A DNA stretch of 37,782 nucleotides from a virus. The notes beneath the pieces are model-generated. The model was not told the DNA's origin. It worked only from the letters and a program-made list of their open reading frames with translations, and searched no databases. This document shows, piece by piece, positions 24,710 to 33,081 of the stretch (positions are counted from its first letter, which is position 1; each line of letters begins with the position of its first letter). The stretch is taken from IMG/VR virus record IMGVR_UViG_3300023500_000013, positions 1 to 37,782 of that record. One strand, 5' to 3'. The position numbers and the translations under genes are program-made.

Positions 24710-25237
24710 TTAAAATACAGGATATGGGTGGATATGTCTGTCCAGCAGTGTTTTTACTTCTCTTAAAAGCCCTAGCTCAGGTTTGACTGTTGTACCACCG
24801 TCGGTACTCACGGTCTGAATACCGATAGAATCCTTGTTTTGAAATTCGTAAACTGTCTGTAATAATGCCGCCCTTTTTATCATTGCATTTACTGTTTCTA
24901 GGCCACCTGTATAACTAATAGATAATTCCGCGTCGTCAACATACTCATCAAGTTGGACACCGTACTGCTTTATTTTATAATCGGTCGTATCAATCCCGTC
25001 TATTAAAATACTACTTATTTTTTTAATCGGGATAGCATCTAACATAATCATTTTTGTCTTACAAGACACAAAAACTGTCTTAGAGTAATTATCCTCAGTT
25101 AGTATGCGTCTCGTGTAACTCTCAATAGCTGACACGACTGATTCTTGGATAAGTGTTAACTCAGGATAATTTAATTCGCCTTTGCTTAACCCAAGATATA
25201 ATTTTAAGTCATCAAAAGAAACAAGTTCAATAGCCAT
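24710..25237 (-). CDS. Head-tail connector, gp6-like
   Basis: This 175-residue protein resembles phage gp6-like head-tail connectors: opening FDDLKLYLGL, the ESYTRRIL helix, then strands with ISYTGG and a C-terminal helical region. It completes the portal end after packaging. Unusually it lies more than 5 kb downstream of the major capsid gene, with fibre and lysis genes between. It follows the amidase stop by one base. Confidence 0.7.
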   Translation of the reverse strand: MAIELVSFDDLKLYLGLSKGELNYPELTLIQESVVSAIESYTRRILTEDNYSKTVFVSCKTKMIMLDAIPIKKISSILIDGIDTTDYKIKQYGVQLDEYVDDAELSISYTGGLETVNAMIKRAALLQTVYEFQNKDSIGIQTVSTDGGTTVKPELGLLREVKTLLDRHIHPYPVF

Positions 25238-25238
25238 T

Positions 25239-25898
25239 TTAACTCCTTAAATAATCTGATATACCTTGCGCTATCATCTGACATGCGTCCGTCATACGAT
25301 TGTTTATATTATTCAATTGGGATATAAAATCAGGTTCTAATATTAGTGCCGGACATCGAGTATACTCTAAAAAATAATCTTTTCTTTCGTCGCCGTCTCT
25401 GTCACCCGGGTAATCCTCAAAGCCGGGTCTGTCCATTTTGTACCATCCTTGTTTTATGCCTCGATCTCTTACTCTCATAGTTGGAGCATAGACCGTATGT
25501 ACTGATCCAGCGAACATTTCGCCTTTTGTGGATCCAGGACAATATAACGTTTCAACGCCACTTATATTGGGATTATAAGCACCGTTAAAATGTATTTCTA
25601 AGCACGCGTCAGCATCCACCGAATTTATAAATCTAACCTTATCCTCTAGTAGCCCAACAGGTGACACAGCACAATCTATACCCAATAATTCAAGCTGATT
25701 TTTTAACTCAAAAGTCCAAGGTTTCGAAACTTCATGTTCGTAAACCCCATTATAACCAGCACCTGGACTTTTAGGATAATGAGCAATACTCAGTACGACA
25801 AATTTTCTTCTAATTTTTTTAACATGTTCCACTTCTTGTGTTTGTGTTTGTGTTTCGTCGTCTTTAAATATATTAAATAAGTTTAAAAACCAATTCAT
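25239..25898 (-). CDS. N-acetylmuramoyl-L-alanine amidase (endolysin), Amidase_3-like
   Basis: This 219-residue enzyme probably cleaves the amide bond between muramic acid and stem peptide. The zinc-ligand pattern is seen as SIAHYPKSPG (first His), LEIHFNG (central His) and a C-terminal ALILEPDF (catalytic Glu). The start at ATG 25898 is preferred over one 19 codons upstream because GGAGGAT lies five bases before it. A short hydrophobic MNWFLNLFNIF starts the protein, too short for a clear signal peptide. It is with a lipoprotein and a possible holin, forming the lysis cassette. Confidence 0.8.
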   Translation of the reverse strand: MNWFLNLFNIFKDDETQTQTQEVEHVKKIRRKFVVLSIAHYPKSPGAGYNGVYEHEVSKPWTFELKNQLELLGIDCAVSPVGLLEDKVRFINSVDADACLEIHFNGAYNPNISGVETLYCPGSTKGEMFAGSVHTVYAPTMRVRDRGIKQGWYKMDRPGFEDYPGDRDGDERKDYFLEYTRCPALILEPDFISQLNNINNRMTDACQMIAQGISDYLRS

Positions 25899-25945
25899 AG
25901 CTATCCTCCAAAACATATAAGCCAAACATTCAGCCTTCGGTGTGC

Positions 25946-25967
25946 TTATCATCAAGGTTGATGATAA
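25946..25967 (-). promoter_or_regulatory. Perfect 22-bp hairpin between lysis genes
   Basis: TTATCATCAA (25946-25955) and TTGATGATAA (25958-25967) form a 10-bp inverted repeat with only GG between, in the 82-bp gap between lipoprotein and amidase genes. No T-run follows on the transcribed strand. It may be an RNA-processing site or modulate amidase expression. Confidence 0.55.
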
Positions 25968-25980
25968 TCAACTCTAACAT

Positions 25981-26184
25981 CTAATCAGTTATACCGACGC
26001 AAATCCCCTCATCTGGATACCCTGGGAGTTTTGCCTGTATCGCTTTTATCGCTATCTTTTTTGTAATAGAGTCACTAGTTTTAGAGCAATATTTTGCACG
26101 GTCGTTGTGTATAGTATCTACTTGGGCTCCGCAACCGAACAGGGCAATCAGTACATTTACAAATATAAAACATCTAAAAAACAT
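25981..26184 (-). CDS. Small lipoprotein, Rz1-like candidate
   Basis: This 67-residue protein has a hydrophobic N-terminal segment followed by the lipobox LFGC (Cys at about 18), so the mature protein would be about 50 residues anchored in a membrane. It has a strong ribosome-binding site AAAGGAG. Position between the possible holin and the amidase suggests a spanin-type lysis role as Rz1, but the mature part lacks the usual Pro-rich character and no Rz partner is seen. Host-range or superinfection roles are alternatives. Confidence 0.6.
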   Translation of the reverse strand: MFFRCFIFVNVLIALFGCGAQVDTIHNDRAKYCSKTSDSITKKIAIKAIQAKLPGYPDEGICVGITD

Positions 26185-26187
26185 AAT

Positions 26188-26568
26188 TTAATCTCCTTTG
26201 TACGTTAAAACACCCATCAAGGTGGTAGTGACCGCTGTTAGCGTAAACCATATTAGTTTAACACTATTTTTATCAACTTTATCTTCTAAGCTCTTTTTAA
26301 TTGACACAATTTCGTTATCTACTCGCCGTTTGACTGACGAAAATTCTTTGTTATCAACAAGTTTATCAAAAACAGTATCATATATTTCAGCTTTTAATTT
26401 TAACATCTTTAATTCAGTCGCCGCGTGTAACTCAGTGACATGATTGTTATTAGCGTGTATCTCGTCTTTTATTTCTCTTAGTAGGGACAGAGTCATTTTA
26501 AAATTTGAATCTTCACGCTGACTTAATTTTTCAAGTTCTCTTTTTGTTATGTCGTTGGAATCGTGCAT
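26188..26568 (-). CDS. Possible holin-like membrane-anchored coiled-coil protein
   Basis: This 126-residue protein has a long charged helical N-terminus (about 1-100, coiled-coil-like) and a single C-terminal membrane segment (about LIWFTLTAVTTTLMGVLTY). That is the layout of XhlA-type and related lysis proteins. I prefer ATG 26568, five bases after AAGGA and overlapping the upstream stop as TGATG, over the GTG one codon earlier. It begins the lysis cassette. Family membership is not certain. Confidence 0.5.
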   Translation of the reverse strand: MHDSNDITKRELEKLSQREDSNFKMTLSLLREIKDEIHANNNHVTELHAATELKMLKLKAEIYDTVFDKLVDNKEFSSVKRRVDNEIVSIKKSLEDKVDKNSVKLIWFTLTAVTTTLMGVLTYKGD

Positions 26569-27389
26569 CACAGTCCTTTTATTATATCAATGATTTCCGA
26601 CACTGTTATTAAATCAAAAACAACATCAGGGACTAAAACAAGAACGTCCCTGACGCGAATAAAACTAACATCTTGGATAATAAGTGTGCTTGACAATATA
26701 CTCCTTTCAGCGATAAAAAAAGTTGTGTCATTTAATTTAGCCAGTATAACTGATCCGTTTATTTTTCTGAATGCAGAGGTAGTTATCCTACTGCCTAAAG
26801 GGACTAAACTAACGATCCCTCTATGTACTACAGACCCCAACGATACATATTCATCAACCCCCTGAATAGCCGACAAGTTCGAAGTGGCTCCTATTTCAAA
26901 CAGAATAAAAATATTACTTGGAGTAGGTAATACAGCAACAATACCGGGTACAGTCCTTAACGCTGCTATGACTGTAGCATTTTGCTGCCCAAACCCATGT
27001 AAACTAAGAATTGTCTTTTTTAATTGTATTGTAATATCACTTAGCTGAGCCAATGATATAATTGATACATTGCTTGTTAAAAAAGAAAAGGCCAGCTTAC
27101 TATCTATCTGAGCAGTGTTTGTAACCCCTTTAATTTCTCTCACCGCATCCAAAGAGGACAAAGAGATGCTCTGAAACAATGTGTTTATAGATACGGCTTT
27201 TTTAGTAGATACAACTATACTTACATTATTACCTTGTACACTATTCGATTGTGAGGCCGCAGAACGATTACCTAAAGAGGATAAAGAGCTGCTCTGAAAC
27301 AAAAATAAAGATGATGTTGATGGTGACACGGTATTAGCGGGTTTACCAAAAACTGCATCACCAAAGACCGCATCGCCAAATACAGCCAT
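26568..27389 (-). CDS. Structural protein with internal repeats, unknown
   Basis: This 273-residue protein begins with three tandem AVFGD-like units. LFQSxSLSSL occurs twice, matched by a 29-bp DNA repeat. The body is rich in Ser, Val, Ile, Leu and Thr, suggesting beta-strands. No family is recognised. It sits between a fibre-assembly-like gene and the lysis genes, so a virion surface or fibre role is likely by context. Its start is supported by AAGG about eight bases upstream. Confidence 0.5.
   Translation of the reverse strand: MAVFGDAVFGDAVFGKPANTVSPSTSSLFLFQSSSLSSLGNRSAASQSNSVQGNNVSIVVSTKKAVSINTLFQSISLSSLDAVREIKGVTNTAQIDSKLAFSFLTSNVSIISLAQLSDITIQLKKTILSLHGFGQQNATVIAALRTVPGIVAVLPTPSNIFILFEIGATSNLSAIQGVDEYVSLGSVVHRGIVSLVPLGSRITTSAFRKINGSVILAKLNDTTFFIAERSILSSTLIIQDVSFIRVRDVLVLVPDVVFDLITVSEIIDIIKGL
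27151..27302. repeat. Two copies of a 29-bp repeat inside a structural gene
   Basis: The copies at 27151-27179 and 27274-27302 match at 27 of 29 bases (core GCTCTGAAACAA). They encode the repeated LFQSxSLSSL segment of the 273-residue protein and point to internal duplication. Confidence 0.7.
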
Positions 27390-27429
27390 TACTCTACCTT
27401 AATATTAGTAGCTTTAATAACTATTATTT

Positions 27430-27987
27430 TCACACCGGCCAACCTATATTTATATCGAACGTATCAGGATCTGACGTTGCTAAACTAACTTTTAATGATG
27501 ACCCATTTGCCCTGATAGATTTAATAAAAGTAAAAGCGTCTTGTGTTGCTGTTTTTTCAGCGAGTTCGGCTGACGTTAGAACTCCTGCTAATAAACCCAT
27601 TTTCTCTGTCATTTCGGCACTTGTAAGAGTGCCGCCAGAGATTAATATTTCTTGCAACACGGCCAACCTTTTACTGCCCACAGATTCTAGTTCCATGAGT
27701 TCGGTGACCCTGGCTTGAGCATTTTGCTGTTTAACTGACAGCTCAATAGAGTGTGGAGGTTTGCCAAATAGTCCTGCTATTTTAGTTGCCGCTAAATCAT
27801 CAATATCTTGCTCTAGTTTTTGTCGTTTAGCTGGGATAATTACAGCGTCTAGCTCTGCTTGTGTAGGTTGTGGTCTTGGATCATGCCAGCTAACTATTTG
27901 ATAAGTACCATTTATTAAATGGACTTCTGCCCCGTAGATTAAATCTAAATCTGGGTATATGTATAACAATAATGTAGAGAGAGTCAT
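27430..27987 (-). CDS. Tail-fibre-assembly-like protein
   Basis: This 185-residue protein has an N-terminal region (YPDLDLIYGAEV, IVSWHDPRPQPTQAEL) typical of phage fibre chaperones and XkdW/DUF4376-like proteins, followed by a helical middle (AKRQKLEQDIDDLAATKI). The start ATG 27987 is preceded by AAGGTG and follows the fibre gene stop at once; an upstream GTG is less likely. It is next to the fibre-like gene and probably helps fold or attach it. Confidence 0.6.
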   Translation of the reverse strand: MTLSTLLLYIYPDLDLIYGAEVHLINGTYQIVSWHDPRPQPTQAELDAVIIPAKRQKLEQDIDDLAATKIAGLFGKPPHSIELSVKQQNAQARVTELMELESVGSKRLAVLQEILISGGTLTSAEMTEKMGLLAGVLTSAELAEKTATQDAFTFIKSIRANGSSLKVSLATSDPDTFDINIGWPV

Positions 27988-27989
27988 AA

Positions 27990-28769
27990 TCACCTTATAA
28001 ATTTGGCCGAAAATCTATGGTCTTTTGGGTTACCCACTGTAGCTGTCCCAAAAAATGAATTAGTGGCGGCACCAGCCCCGTAACCTTTTAAAACAAGTGA
28101 ATCTCCTTGAATTAGAGATATTTCAGTACTGCCGTAAGAAATATTAGATGATCTTGCGTTACCTGTAAGATGCAGATCCACGTGGTCAGTAACATTTATA
28201 TATAATCTTGTAATAAGTACTGTAGCTGTTGCAATATTAAAAAAAGAAATAGCCGCTCCTATCTCCCATAACCCTGTTTTAGGTACGGTAAAAGTACCCG
28301 TAAGTAAATCAAAATGGTTGCCTTCGTTATGGTTAGCAATCTGCCAATTAATTACAGGCACAAATGTAGCTGGAGGCAGTAATATATTAGATCCAGTAGA
28401 TCCGTAAACGCTAAAACCTAAATTAATCTGATTATTAGATTCATTAGCGGATTCGGCCGACCATTCGACTTGTAAAACAACATTGCCAACAGCGGCACTA
28501 AAATCAACAGCTGCATCAGAGTTACTAGAGCTGTGTATAGTTGTTCGGGCTACTGTTTTTGCAGTGGCATCAAATGCTCCTTCACCTTGCTCCCACAGCC
28601 CAGCACCATCTGACACACTGTACGGGACAATATCCCCGCCTGTATACGCACTATCCACATTTCTGAAACCATCAGCACCAATGGCAGCAACGTTCAAAGC
28701 GAAAGATGTTGCGGCGTTGGGCTTGTTGGTTAACGTTTCTCGGACAAACGATTTATGACTTGCTGTCAT
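27990..28769 (-). CDS. Fibre-like protein with C1q/TNF-like C-terminal domain
   Basis: This 259-residue protein opens with a pattern common in short phage fibre and decoration proteins: VRET, then GLWEQGEGAFD and SSSNSDAAVDFSA. The C-terminal half (FTVPKTGLWEIGAAISFFN, then ISLIQGDSLVLKGYG) resembles C1q/TNF-like jelly-roll domains, which trimerise. It may be a receptor-binding fibre or a head-surface fibre. It is read just before its likely chaperone and lies downstream of the capsid genes rather than the tail-tip genes. Confidence 0.62.
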   Translation of the reverse strand: MTASHKSFVRETLTNKPNAATSFALNVAAIGADGFRNVDSAYTGGDIVPYSVSDGAGLWEQGEGAFDATAKTVARTTIHSSSNSDAAVDFSAAVGNVVLQVEWSAESANESNNQINLGFSVYGSTGSNILLPPATFVPVINWQIANHNEGNHFDLLTGTFTVPKTGLWEIGAAISFFNIATATVLITRLYINVTDHVDLHLTGNARSSNISYGSTEISLIQGDSLVLKGYGAGAATNSFFGTATVGNPKDHRFSAKFIR

Positions 28770-28773
28770 CTTA

Positions 28774-29157
28774 CTAAGCCGATGCGGTGTATGTCATTAA
28801 TGTAGTCTTAATGGGTTCGGTCGCGACAATAACAACACTCGTTAGTTCAGCATCGCCGCCTCCGCCTATAGTTGTCACACTCCCTCTAAATAGTTCGGTA
28901 TTGTCCCTGTCTCTAACAATAACTATAGCGACAGTACCACCAGCGGAGCTCGGGTCGTCGGTTATTGTATTTGCCGTTGCAACCCCATTTACAGATGAGC
29001 CAAATGCTGGATTAGCAAAGGCACCAACTGACACCTCCACTCCACCTGCGGTTGCATAAACTAAATCACCATTTGCATCGGCTACACCTAGGTCTATTTG
29101 GTCTACCACTCCATCTGATATGCTATTTCTGACTGCGGTTGTGTGTGTTAGTGCCAT
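28774..29157 (-). CDS. Virion-associated protein, unknown function
   Basis: This 127-residue protein has a Thr/Val/Ala/Gly-rich beta pattern, with ALTHTTAVRNSISD and PAFGSSVNGVATAN. I recall a family of small phage proteins with the same opening located near capsid and fibre genes. No enzymatic motif is seen. It starts right after the preceding stop (TAG then ATG), and lies within the fibre-like cluster. A surface or fibre-attachment role is likely from context. Confidence 0.55.
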   Translation of the reverse strand: MALTHTTAVRNSISDGVVDQIDLGVADANGDLVYATAGGVEVSVGAFANPAFGSSVNGVATANTITDDPSSAGGTVAIVIVRDRDNTELFRGSVTTIGGGGDAELTSVVIVATEPIKTTLMTYTASA

Positions 29158-29484
29158 CTATCTAACCCCCAAATTATTTGAATTATCAATATTTAAAACT
29201 GAAATTAGGCTGCCTGGAATGTAATCAGCTTTTCCGGACGCAACCCACAAGTCTACGACAGGCTTAAAATCATCATTTATGTGATAACTTGTTGATCCTT
29301 TTTCTATTTTTTCGCCAAAAAATTCTAGATCCGCGTTAGCCTTAAATAGTTTTGCTGTTGTCCACTTAGCAACCATATCTTGTAATTTAGTATTGCCATC
29401 TCGTACCGTATATGACAGTCCAGCCACATATTGGGATCCGGAAAATTCCTTACTTTTAAAATTTATTAACGCTTTAAATCTCAT
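29158..29484 (-). CDS. Small hypothetical virion-region protein
   Basis: This 108-residue protein has a mixed alpha/beta pattern (VRDGNTKLQDMVAKW, IPGSLISVLN). Ribosome-binding site AGAGGTAA supports its start. No family recognised. It belongs to the group of small genes between the major capsid gene and the fibre-like gene. Confidence 0.5.
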   Translation of the reverse strand: MRFKALINFKSKEFSGSQYVAGLSYTVRDGNTKLQDMVAKWTTAKLFKANADLEFFGEKIEKGSTSYHINDDFKPVVDLWVASGKADYIPGSLISVLNIDNSNNLGVR

Positions 29485-29496
29485 TTTTTATTACCT

Positions 29497-29868
29497 CTAT
29501 ACATCAATTATTGTGACATCCTGAAAAACCTGGACTTTATCGTTAAAATTTTTGATAGACGGAGCAAGTGTTAGAACATCCGGTGGGGATGTCCCAGGCA
29601 CAACTCGTTGGACATCCCAAACATATTTTCCCGGCGGTATTAGCTTAGTAACATCAGACTCAAGTTGCACAAATGCAATCCCATTAAGTACATCATCCAA
29701 TGACTGAGTACCTGCAACGCTGGAGGCTTGTGCGACTATAACCGGATCACCATATTCGGATCTTAATGTTAACCAAAATTTATATCCGGTTATATCTACA
29801 CCAGCACCATAGTCTATCTTAACCCTTTTAGTATCACCTTGTCTAAAATCTGCTAATTCTTTTGCCAT
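29497..29868 (-). CDS. Small structural protein, BppU-like N-terminal pattern
   Basis: This 123-residue protein starts FRQGDTKRVKIDYG and continues with DITGYKFWLTLRSEYG and PPGKYVWDVQ, a pattern shared with the beta-sandwich domain of phage baseplate/upper fibre proteins (BppU N-terminal-like). It could connect fibres to the virion. The upstream ribosome-binding site is weak. No direct evidence for location in the virion. Confidence 0.55.
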   Translation of the reverse strand: MAKELADFRQGDTKRVKIDYGAGVDITGYKFWLTLRSEYGDPVIVAQASSVAGTQSLDDVLNGIAFVQLESDVTKLIPPGKYVWDVQRVVPGTSPPDVLTLAPSIKNFNDKVQVFQDVTIIDV

Positions 29869-29916
29869 AGTGTAACAAACGACGTATAGATATGCCGTTT
29901 ATATCCTTTTAATTAT

Positions 29917-30123
<207 letters not shown>

Positions 30124-30153
30124 AATTCGCTCTTAGTAAAATTAATGCAACGA

Positions 30154-30543
30154 TTAAGCAGCGACATGTCTCAACGGACCTAAAACCCCTACCACGGACA
30201 GAACAGATGCGGCTACTCCTACAGTCGTGACGACCCGTGAATACCTACCCCGTGGATTGGGGATATGCAATTTAGCATTGCCTGCGGCAACAATTTGTAC
30301 AATGCTACTGTCATTGCCAGCTTCGTCAAGGGCAGGATAATCCGTCCATGTTATTGTATCATCCGAATATTGTGTTCTTGCGGCAATTGTTGCAGATGTG
30401 CCTACCGTACCTACCGAAATAATAAACGACACTGAACTTGCTTTTGCATGATCTACAGATAATCCATTCACAGACCCAATTGCTTGTGAGGCCGCCGCAT
30501 GTGACTCAATCAAATCATAATTACTTTTTACATCTTTTCTCAT
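30154..30543 (-). CDS. Probable head decoration/structural protein
   Basis: This 129-residue protein lies directly downstream of the capsid terminator. It has a Ser/Val/Thr/Gly-rich beta pattern with SDDTITWTDYPAL and RGRYSRVVTTVGVAAS, shared with a widespread family of phage head-region proteins. GGAG eight bases upstream supports the start. A decoration or head-completion role is inferred from synteny. Confidence 0.6.
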   Translation of the reverse strand: MRKDVKSNYDLIESHAAASQAIGSVNGLSVDHAKASSVSFIISVGTVGTSATIAARTQYSDDTITWTDYPALDEAGNDSSIVQIVAAGNAKLHIPNPRGRYSRVVTTVGVAASVLSVVGVLGPLRHVAA

Positions 30544-30573
30544 CTTATAACTCCGAAAAATAAACCAAATTCT

Positions 30574-30603
30574 TAAAAAAAGTGCAAGGGTGTTATCCCT
30601 TGC
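30574..30603 (-). terminator. Intrinsic terminator after major capsid gene
   Basis: On the transcribed strand GCAAGGG and CCCTTGC form a 7-bp stem (30597-30603 with 30584-30590) with a 6-nt loop, followed by ACTTTTTTT (A-run 30575-30581 on the plus strand). It lies 22 bases past the capsid stop codon and would reduce expression of downstream late genes relative to capsid. Confidence 0.85.
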
Positions 30604-30624
30604 TTTAGTCAGCTGCTTAGATTA

Positions 30625-31833
30625 TTAAATAGAAACTTTCATCAATACAAATGCCTCAGGGAGCGTAACTTGACCGCCGACACGTTTTTTAATCAAAAAA
30701 CCGGTTTGGTCGTACTCTGCATATTTTTCAACCAATCGCTGTACAGTGATACCAGCTCTGTCCCGGATTTTGTACCCTTTACGAAAATCACCTAAAATGA
30801 TCGGAAATGAATTAGCGGCAACGTCTGGTAATCCTTCTGGATTGACAAGAGGCCGACCAAGCAGTGTTGATGGATTACCGGGCTGAACAGGTGGCTGCCA
30901 TAAATATTGACCTTGACTATCTTTAAATTGGCGCACAACTCCTTCGGTCGTGCTATTCATCGCCCACGTCGAATTCCGACGGTAGATTTTTTTGATACTT
31001 TGTAACATATCTATGAGAGCATCAACGCCATTGTTAGACCCATCTGACAATGCACCTGCAACACCAGATGCCTTAAAATTAGCTTGTACACGCTCATCAG
31101 ATATAATTCCTTGCGGCATTTTATCACCAGCAGCAGACGCAAAAGCATCATCTTCTGTCTCAGCGATAGCCATAGAAAACATATCGCGTAGCTCAGCCCA
31201 TATATCAGCGGCGGAATCGTCCAAGGTATTGTTGGCGATTAAAGTTAGAGCTTTAAGATCAAAAATTTCGAGACGTTCGCCGCCCGCCTGCAAATCTTGT
31301 GGTAAAATTGCAAGATTGCGAGTACCCCATGATACAACAGGTTTGGATATCGCAGCCATCTGGACAACATCACGCCCTGTAGTCGCTACATTACAAATAG
31401 CACGTAGTTCAGCCTCATTGTAGGCTTGTGTAATAATTTCAGTCTCAAATGTTGATGGTACTAAAAATCCGCCATCTTTATCCGATGAACTTGACAAAGC
31501 ACGGATTTCTTTTTCGTCCATTGACGCGCGTCCGGTTTCGCCAAAGCCATAACGGATAAATTTATCAAATGCAGATTTGCGAGTTTGCATTTCTTCGGTT
31601 TCGACTTGTGTCGACCCCGAACCAGCAGATGGCCTTTGACCAGCAATAACTAAAGCGTCATACTTACCACGCAATTCGGTCAAATCCGTATTAATTTTTT
31701 CAATGGTGTCTAAAGTCATTTTATCGGCAGAGCCTGTTTTTCTGACTTCTTCGATTTTTACATCGACAGTTTTTGTTAATTCTTCGTGCGCCGACCGCAT
31801 CTCATTAAACAATTTTTTTAATTCTTCATTCAT
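30625..31833 (-). CDS. Major capsid protein (HK97 fold)
   Basis: This 402-residue protein has an N-terminal helical, charged scaffold-like delta region (about 1-90), then an HK97-type coat domain: RALSSSSDKDGGFLVPSTF opens it, with VQRLVEKYAEYDQTGF and LPEAFVLMKV near the end. It follows the prohead protease with a TAATG overlap and is followed by a strong terminator. The delta region would be removed by the protease after prohead assembly, by analogy with HK97. GGAGAG upstream supports the start. Confidence 0.9.
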   Translation of the reverse strand: MNEELKKLFNEMRSAHEELTKTVDVKIEEVRKTGSADKMTLDTIEKINTDLTELRGKYDALVIAGQRPSAGSGSTQVETEEMQTRKSAFDKFIRYGFGETGRASMDEKEIRALSSSSDKDGGFLVPSTFETEIITQAYNEAELRAICNVATTGRDVVQMAAISKPVVSWGTRNLAILPQDLQAGGERLEIFDLKALTLIANNTLDDSAADIWAELRDMFSMAIAETEDDAFASAAGDKMPQGIISDERVQANFKASGVAGALSDGSNNGVDALIDMLQSIKKIYRRNSTWAMNSTTEGVVRQFKDSQGQYLWQPPVQPGNPSTLLGRPLVNPEGLPDVAANSFPIILGDFRKGYKIRDRAGITVQRLVEKYAEYDQTGFLIKKRVGGQVTLPEAFVLMKVSI

Positions 31834-32888
31834 TATTTCTCTCCAACATTGCTAAAAAAATCTGTTAAACCTCTAATTTCAGATTCCAGCGTTGGCTCAG
31901 ACTGTGATTCAATCACGGGTTCAAGTAAGGCTCTTATCCTCGTTTTTTCTGAGGTCGTCAATGACCCCCTTAATTCGCAACAAAGTGTTTCGACGGCTTT
32001 ATTGCGTTGATCTCTATGCGCGAGCTGAACATCATTAGATAATGTAGTAAGCTTGCTACGGTTATCTATTAACTCACCTTGTTTGAGTTTTTGTAGTTCG
32101 TCCACTGTAAATTCGCTGTCGCCAGCAATAGCCGAAATACTTTTTTTTGTTTCTGATAAATGTTTTGAAAACGCATTTGAAAGGTCGTTGTCAAAAGGGG
32201 AGGACCTAAATTCAGACCCTTGACTCCAGTATCTTGCAATCCAACGTTGAGCATAATCTAAATAAGCGGCGTGAAAATCGGCTAATCCAGAGTCTAACTT
32301 AGGTATCACATTATCAGACGTTGTATCGGAGGCAAACCAAATATCAGATAATGTCGACTGTAGAGCTCTTTTTAACAGCCAATCATCGTCGTACAGTCTT
32401 GCATCGCTCAGGCTCTCTGTAAAATCTTGTGATCTAACGTTGGTAATTAAAGCTTCGCTGTTGGCTGGAAATGTGACTGGTCCATACTCATACAGCTTAA
32501 CCTCTCGTATCTCAGTAATTCCGTCGATAAACCCTTGTTTGATAGTCCGAAATCCAAAAGACAAACCTTCCAGCGTGCCGTCCACCATAAATTCGTAAGC
32601 TTCTTTCGCCTTGCTCACTGACAGATTTAATTTACCTTTAGCAAAAACGCCGTGATCGTCCTCTCTGAGCTCAACATTGGCTCCTACTAAATGTTTATGG
32701 TCAAAAAATACTTTTACTTTAGATGCTCTTTCTTGGATCGTTTTTTTAAATGACCCTCTAGCAAATCTTGTATTATAATCATCTACAGTATCCCATACCG
32801 TCAAATAACCCTCAAACGTGCCATCTTCGGCGACTGATCTAAGTTCGCCGATGGACCGTATTTCTTTTTTTTGGTCAGATTCTCTCAT
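31833..32888 (-). CDS. Prohead protease (HK97 family) with long C-terminal extension
   Basis: This 351-residue protein has a protease domain in its first 180 residues: catalytic His in FFDHKHLVG (H64 or H66) and Ser in LEGLSFGF (S110), as in HK97-like prohead proteases. The C-terminal ~170 residues (from FTESL onward) are helical and charged and may act as internal scaffold. Such extended proteases are known. The gene overlaps the capsid gene by one base and appears to have its own promoter at 32930-32958. Confidence 0.82.
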   Translation of the reverse strand: MRESDQKKEIRSIGELRSVAEDGTFEGYLTVWDTVDDYNTRFARGSFKKTIQERASKVKVFFDHKHLVGANVELREDDHGVFAKGKLNLSVSKAKEAYEFMVDGTLEGLSFGFRTIKQGFIDGITEIREVKLYEYGPVTFPANSEALITNVRSQDFTESLSDARLYDDDWLLKRALQSTLSDIWFASDTTSDNVIPKLDSGLADFHAAYLDYAQRWIARYWSQGSEFRSSPFDNDLSNAFSKHLSETKKSISAIAGDSEFTVDELQKLKQGELIDNRSKLTTLSNDVQLAHRDQRNKAVETLCCELRGSLTTSEKTRIRALLEPVIESQSEPTLESEIRGLTDFFSNVGEK

Positions 32889-32929
32889 TCCACCACCACA
32901 TTACCATGTAAGTCATTAATTTTTATATA

Positions 32930-32958
32930 ACTATACCACGACGTCCTTGTAAAGTAAA
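32930..32958 (-). promoter_or_regulatory. Internal promoter for protease-capsid genes
   Basis: On the minus strand TTTACT (32953-32958), a 17-bp spacer and TATAGT (32930-32935) lie 42 bases before the protease start. The -35 is the same TTTACT as the primase promoter. It is in the 193-bp gap after the portal gene. The -35 box lies in one arm of an inverted repeat (32949-32958 with 32997-33006). Confidence 0.45.
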
Positions 32959-33006
32959 GGGAGATATGGTAGGTTAAGCAAATTATTTAATTTAATTTTA
33001 CTTTAC
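32949..33006. repeat. 10-bp inverted repeat in portal-protease gap
   Basis: GTAAAGTAAA (32949-32958) and TTTACTTTAC (32997-33006) are perfect inverted copies 38 bp apart. Both contain the TACTTTA heptamer seen twice at each repeated early promoter, so they may be sites for the same protein or a transcript hairpin. Confidence 0.55.
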
Positions 33007-33081
33007 CTTATAAATCAATAGCTTACAACAACTAATAAGCTTGTATAGGAGTTTAAAATAACAACATTTTATTTTTACTAA

